18,148 nt of DNA from Acidobacteriota bacterium (lineage in GTDB: Bacteria; Acidobacteriota; Blastocatellia; Pyrinomonadales; Pyrinomonadaceae): contig JAEZJR010000077.1 in NCBI GenBank assembly GCA_023415725.1, positions 1 to 18,148 of the forward strand, in the 5' to 3' direction. This document shows, one piece after another, positions 14,985 to 18,148 of the stretch. The notes beneath the pieces are model-generated. The model was given only the letters and a program-made list of their open reading frames with translations, was not told the origin of the DNA and searched no databases. Made by a program: the position numbers and the translations under genes. Every line of letters starts with the position of its first letter. Position 1 is the first letter of the stretch.

Positions 14985-17369
14985 ATGGCGGAAAACGAAG
15001 CAGGAGCGGCGACCCAACTCGACAGGATCTTACGGATCACGACCCCGTTCGAGGAGAATCACCTTCTCATCCAGAGCGTCGAACTCGTTGAGGGGATCTC
15101 TCGGCTTCCTTTCGCCGAATGCGTTGTTTTGCACGACGAACTGAAGGAGGGTCCTGAACCGACCCTCCTCGACGTGCAGGGCATACTCGGGCAGCCGGTC
15201 AACATTTTCTTCGCGACAAAGGACGGGGCCGAGCGGGTTTACCACGGAATCGTCAACAGCTGCACACAAATGGACCGGGACCGCCGGTTCACTTATTACA
15301 AATTGACAGTAGTGCCCTCGGTTTGGATGCTCACCCAAACACAGCAAAGCCGTATTTTCCAGCACATCGCTATACCGCAGTTGTTGGAAGAGGTCCTTGC
15401 TGATCACCCGTTTGAGTTGCAACTCGGCACCGTGGAGTGGAAACCGAGGAACTACGTCGTCCAGTATCGAGAATCGGACTTCGATTTCATTTCCCGACTC
15501 ATGGAGGAGGAAGGGATCTTCTACTTTTTCAGGCACGAAGAAGATTCGCACAAAATGATCATCTGTGTGGATCCTCAATCGCACGAAAAAGTTACCTCGA
15601 AGTATGAGATACCATATCGATTGAAGATCGAAGAAGAGGTTTTGGATGCCACATTCATCGACAATTTCCTCGTCAATTACAGACTGCAGACCGGCAAGGT
15701 GACACTGTGGGATTACACCCATCAAAAGCCGCAGGATAATTTCGAATCAATCGAGCTGACGCGATTCCCGTTCGCCAACAATCAGGAAAAGACAGAACAC
15801 TACCTTTACCCGAGCGGCTCGATACGGAAATACGACGTGATAGACGCGGGCGCTGGTGAACGCAACTCCGAACTTCAGTACATGTCCGACGATATAAAAC
15901 GGAATGCGAAATTGTTGCAGGAGACGATCGATGCTCGCCATCGCACCGTTACCGCCCACGGGGATTGCCCATCACTGGTCGCGGGGCACCGTTTTAAGCT
16001 GAAGGGACATCCGGTCAAAGACTATAACGCTGAATACGTCATCACATCGATCACCCATTCAGCCGTTCAGAGTCCTCATTATTATTCCGACATGCCGGAC
16101 GGTGGGTACTCGAACACATTCGAGTGCATAAGTTGGGGCCAGGGGGCGGCGCCTTTCCGCCCGCAGAGGGTCACACCGAAACCTATGATCCTGACGAGCC
16201 AGACCGCCACGGTGGTCGGCCCGAAGGGGCAGGAGATCTACACCGACAAATTCGGGCGGGTAAAGGTCCAATTCAAATGGGACCGCGAGGGCGAATTCGA
16301 CCAGGGCAGCTCCTGCTGGGCGCGGGTGGCTCAGCACTGGGCGGGCAATCGCTGGGGGTCGATGTTCATCCCCCGCATCGGCATGGAGGTGCTGGTGCAT
16401 TTCCTGGAAGGCGATCCGGATCAGCCGATCATCACGGGTTGCGTCTACAACCACGACGCGATGCCGCCGTACGAGCTGCCCGAGAACAAGTCCCTCTCGG
16501 GCGTGAAATCGGATTCGACCATCGGCGGCGAAGGCTATAACGAATGGCGGTTCGACGATAAGAAGGGCGAAGAACAGATCTTCATCCATGGCCAGTACGA
16601 CATGGATATCCGTGTCGAGAATGACCGGCGCGAGATCACCAAGAACGACCAGCACCTGATCATTAAGAACGATCAGTTCGAAAAGGTCGAGAACGACCTG
16701 CACCAGATCATCGAGAACGACCACTATGAGCACATCAAGCGCGATCGCCACCTAAAGGTCGGCTCGGGGATGGGCAGCAAGGAGGCCAAAGAGGTCACCG
16801 GATCCCAGTCCCTGAAGGTAGGCGCCGATCAAGGCATAAAGATCGGCGGCAGTAAGAGCGAAGAGGTCACCGGATCGATGTACCTTAAGGGGATGAACGT
16901 GGTCGTCGAAGGAATGACCCAGCTTACCCTTAAGGTGGGGGGCAACTTCGTTGACATAAATTCCGGAGGCGTATTCATCCAGGGCACCATGGTGATGATC
17001 AACTCCGGCGGTGCTGCAGGCTCAGGAGCGGCAAACTCACTCGTCGCACCGACTGCTCCGAAAGAAGCCGACGAAGCTGCCGACGATAAACCGGGCAGCA
17101 AGATGAAGCTCCAGGAGGGCTCTAGGAAACGTAAGGAACAGAGATCGAGTAAGGAAGATCCGAAGAAAAAGTCCTGGATCAAGATCAAGCTAGTTGATGA
17201 AGCGGGCAAGCCTGTACCCAGCGAAAGTTACTTGGTAAAGACATCCGACGGCAAGCGCCACACCGGGACGCTCGACCACAAGGGCGAAGCCAAGGTGAAA
17301 GGGATAGAGCCGGGCACCTGTCAGGTGAATTTCCCGAACCTCGATAAAGACGCATGGGAGGATGCCTAG
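14985..17369 (+). CDS. vgrG: VgrG (TssI) spike with C-terminal TTR-like tail
   Basis: VgrG trimers form the puncturing tip on the Hcp tube and carry effectors. Residues about 10-385 are the gp27-like hub (YRESDFDFISRLMEEEGIFYFF near 164-185). Residues about 392-506 are the gp5 OB-fold (TDKFGRVKVQFKWDREG, SCWARVAQHWAG, IPRIGMEVLVHFLEGDPDQP). Residues about 545-680 are a beta-helix needle with KNDQ/VEND-type repeats. A highly charged linker at about 702-730 leads to a C-terminal transthyretin-like domain from 730 to 794 (SWIKIKLVDEAGKPVP, GTLDHKGEAKVKGIEPGTC). TTR-like tails on VgrG are known to recruit effectors, as with EAEC Tle1. There is no enzymatic extension, so this VgrG is a carrier. 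GGGAGG at 14964-14969 is 15 bases before the ATG. Confidence 0.95.
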   Translation: MAENEAGAATQLDRILRITTPFEENHLLIQSVELVEGISRLPFAECVVLHDELKEGPEPTLLDVQGILGQPVNIFFATKDGAERVYHGIVNSCTQMDRDRRFTYYKLTVVPSVWMLTQTQQSRIFQHIAIPQLLEEVLADHPFELQLGTVEWKPRNYVVQYRESDFDFISRLMEEEGIFYFFRHEEDSHKMIICVDPQSHEKVTSKYEIPYRLKIEEEVLDATFIDNFLVNYRLQTGKVTLWDYTHQKPQDNFESIELTRFPFANNQEKTEHYLYPSGSIRKYDVIDAGAGERNSELQYMSDDIKRNAKLLQETIDARHRTVTAHGDCPSLVAGHRFKLKGHPVKDYNAEYVITSITHSAVQSPHYYSDMPDGGYSNTFECISWGQGAAPFRPQRVTPKPMILTSQTATVVGPKGQEIYTDKFGRVKVQFKWDREGEFDQGSSCWARVAQHWAGNRWGSMFIPRIGMEVLVHFLEGDPDQPIITGCVYNHDAMPPYELPENKSLSGVKSDSTIGGEGYNEWRFDDKKGEEQIFIHGQYDMDIRVENDRREITKNDQHLIIKNDQFEKVENDLHQIIENDHYEHIKRDRHLKVGSGMGSKEAKEVTGSQSLKVGADQGIKIGGSKSEEVTGSMYLKGMNVVVEGMTQLTLKVGGNFVDINSGGVFIQGTMVMINSGGAAGSGAANSLVAPTAPKEADEAADDKPGSKMKLQEGSRKRKEQRSSKEDPKKKSWIKIKLVDEAGKPVPSESYLVKTSDGKRHTGTLDHKGEAKVKGIEPGTCQVNFPNLDKDAWEDA
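16791..16876 (+). repeat. short direct repeat in the VgrG needle
   Basis: The 14-mer GAGGTCACCGGATC occurs at 16791-16804 and again at 16863-16876. Both copies are in the same frame and encode EVTGS, within two similar stretches (KEVTGSQSLKV and EEVTGSMYLKG). They belong to the repeating strands of the beta-helix needle, and the nucleotide identity points to fairly recent internal duplication or to codon constraint. Confidence 0.6.
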
Positions 17370-17387
17370 CTAGGGAGGAATGATCAT

Positions 17388-18047
17388 ATGGCGAAACGAA
17401 TGGTAGGTAACGGAGAGTCGACATCCAGCCTTGCTAAGAAAAATGGGTTTTATTGGAAGACCATTTGGGAGCACGGCGAAAATGCCGCTTTGAGACAAAA
17501 GCGGAAAGACCCGAACGTCCTGGCTGCGGACGATGAGATCTTCGTCCCCAAACTTCAGGAAAAAGAAGTGCCAAAAGGAACCGAGCAGGAACATGTCTTC
17601 AAGCGAAAGGGAGAGCCGACCAAGATAAAGATGCAGATGATGGCCCTGGGCAACCCTCGTGCGAACGAGGAATATATCCTGGAAGTGGCCGGCGAGCTGA
17701 TCCGCGGCAAGACGGACGGCGAGGGTAAGCTCGAACATTTCATTCCGGGCGACGCGTCTAGCGCAAAGCTCATCTTTAAGGATGGGAAGGAGATCCACGG
17801 CCTGAGGATCGGATCCCTCGACCCGATCGACAATGCGGAAGGCGTTATGCAGCGGTTGAACAATCTCGGATTCAAGGCCTCCGCCCGTGTAAAAAAGGGT
17901 GCAAAAGCTGCCGAGGAATTCGTCGAAGAAAAGGTCGGCAAGAAAGCGATCAACGCTCTTAAGAATTTCCAGCAGCAGAATGAGTTGAAGGAGTCAGGGA
18001 AGGTCGATGGGGCAACGCAAGCGAAACTTGAAGAGCTGGCCAAGTAG
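17388..18047 (+). CDS. LysM-like / TTR-like / peptidoglycan-binding protein
   Basis: This 219-residue protein follows vgrG by 18 bases with a strong AGGGAGG (17372-17378) before its ATG. Residues about 5-55 resemble a T6SS-associated LysM-like module (STSSLAKKNGFYWKTIW, ENAALRQKRKDPNVL, then IFVPK). Residues about 70-142 look like a beta-sandwich related to the VgrG tail (EEYILEV, GKTDGEGKLEHFIPG). Residues about 149-219 match a peptidoglycan-binding type 1 domain (GVMQRLNNLGF, ALKNFQQQNEL, GKVDGATQAKLEEL). Its usual Asp-Gly loop is replaced by a Lys/Glu-rich insert (163-186). There is no signal peptide or membrane helix, so export by the neighbouring T6SS is the simplest route to a wall-binding role. 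No catalytic motif is seen. It may be an adaptor or tip-associated cargo carrier; its function is inferred, not known. Confidence 0.85.
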   Translation: MAKRMVGNGESTSSLAKKNGFYWKTIWEHGENAALRQKRKDPNVLAADDEIFVPKLQEKEVPKGTEQEHVFKRKGEPTKIKMQMMALGNPRANEEYILEVAGELIRGKTDGEGKLEHFIPGDASSAKLIFKDGKEIHGLRIGSLDPIDNAEGVMQRLNNLGFKASARVKKGAKAAEEFVEEKVGKKAINALKNFQQQNELKESGKVDGATQAKLEELAK

Positions 18048-18059
18048 AGGTTCACGATA

Positions 18060-18148
18060 ATGGGATTACTCGACGACGCTAGTGCAATGCTCGACGCCGC
18101 GACCAGCGGCAAGGAGACCAAGCAGGCCGAAGCGAAGCCTGAATTCAC
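18060..18148 (+). CDS. start of an unidentified gene, cut by window edge
   Basis: An ATG at 18060 opens a frame that runs to the end of the window with no stop (29 full codons). AGAGG at 18046-18050, overlapping the previous stop, is nine bases upstream, and the 12-base gap shows it continues the same transcript. The visible N-terminus, MGLLDDASAMLDAATSGKE, is an amphipathic helix followed by a charged, Lys/Glu/Ala-rich stretch, with no signal peptide. I do not recognise the family. Its place after vgrG and a cargo-like protein makes an effector, PAAR protein or chaperone plausible, but the fragment is too short to decide. Confidence 0.6.
   Translation, partial: MGLLDDASAMLDAATSGKETKQAEAKPEF

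Noticed and set aside
15030..16751. Two long - strand open frames (15030-15725 and 16059-16751)
   Set aside because: Both lie inside vgrG and have no domain signatures or ribosome-binding context. The + strand product is a complete VgrG.
1..18148. CRISPR arrays, tRNA/rRNA genes, insertion sequences or transposases
   Set aside because: I saw no regularly spaced repeats, RNA gene signatures, terminal inverted repeats or transposase motifs on either strand.

Overview
The window is a large part of one type VI secretion system (T6SS) locus. Every supported gene lies on the + strand, in the order tssL (3' end only) - tssM - tagJ - tssA - tssB - tssC - hcp - tssE - tssF - tssG - tssH/clpV - vgrG - a LysM/peptidoglycan-binding protein - the start of an unidentified gene. 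The complete Tss(B/C/E/F/G/H/I/M) set, the TssA type and the presence of TagJ mark it as the classical contractile T6SS of diderm (Gram-negative) bacteria. The phylum cannot be fixed from the sequence. The GC-rich coding sequence and general protein style would suit an environmental Gram-negative such as an acidobacterium or proteobacterium, but that is a guess.

Layout. Bases 1-4557 hold membrane-complex genes (the end of tssL, then tssM) and tagJ. Bases 4558-4668 are an AT-rich gap with a possible promoter. Bases 4669-9075 are the sheath/tube block (tssA, tssB, tssC, hcp, tssE), visibly lower in GC than its flanks. Inside it are a 180-base gap before hcp with several inverted repeats, and a strong intrinsic terminator between hcp and tssE. 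Bases 9106-14961 are baseplate genes tssF and tssG plus the recycling ATPase tssH. Bases 14985-18148 are the spike and cargo module: VgrG with a C-terminal transthyretin-like (TTR) tail, a small protein with LysM-like, TTR-like and peptidoglycan-binding parts, and a new gene cut off by the window edge.

How they work together. TssL/TssM anchor the machine in the inner membrane. TssE/F/G form the baseplate around the VgrG spike. TssA helps assembly of the Hcp tube and the TssB/TssC sheath. Contraction fires Hcp, VgrG and cargo out, and ClpV, probably helped by TagJ, recycles the sheath. TssJ, TssK, most of TssL, any PAAR tip and any immunity gene are not in view.

The core apparatus is well known. 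The parts most worth attention are the spike/cargo end (14985-18148), the hcp-tssE terminator, the structured hcp leader, the base-composition island and the low-complexity insert in ClpV.
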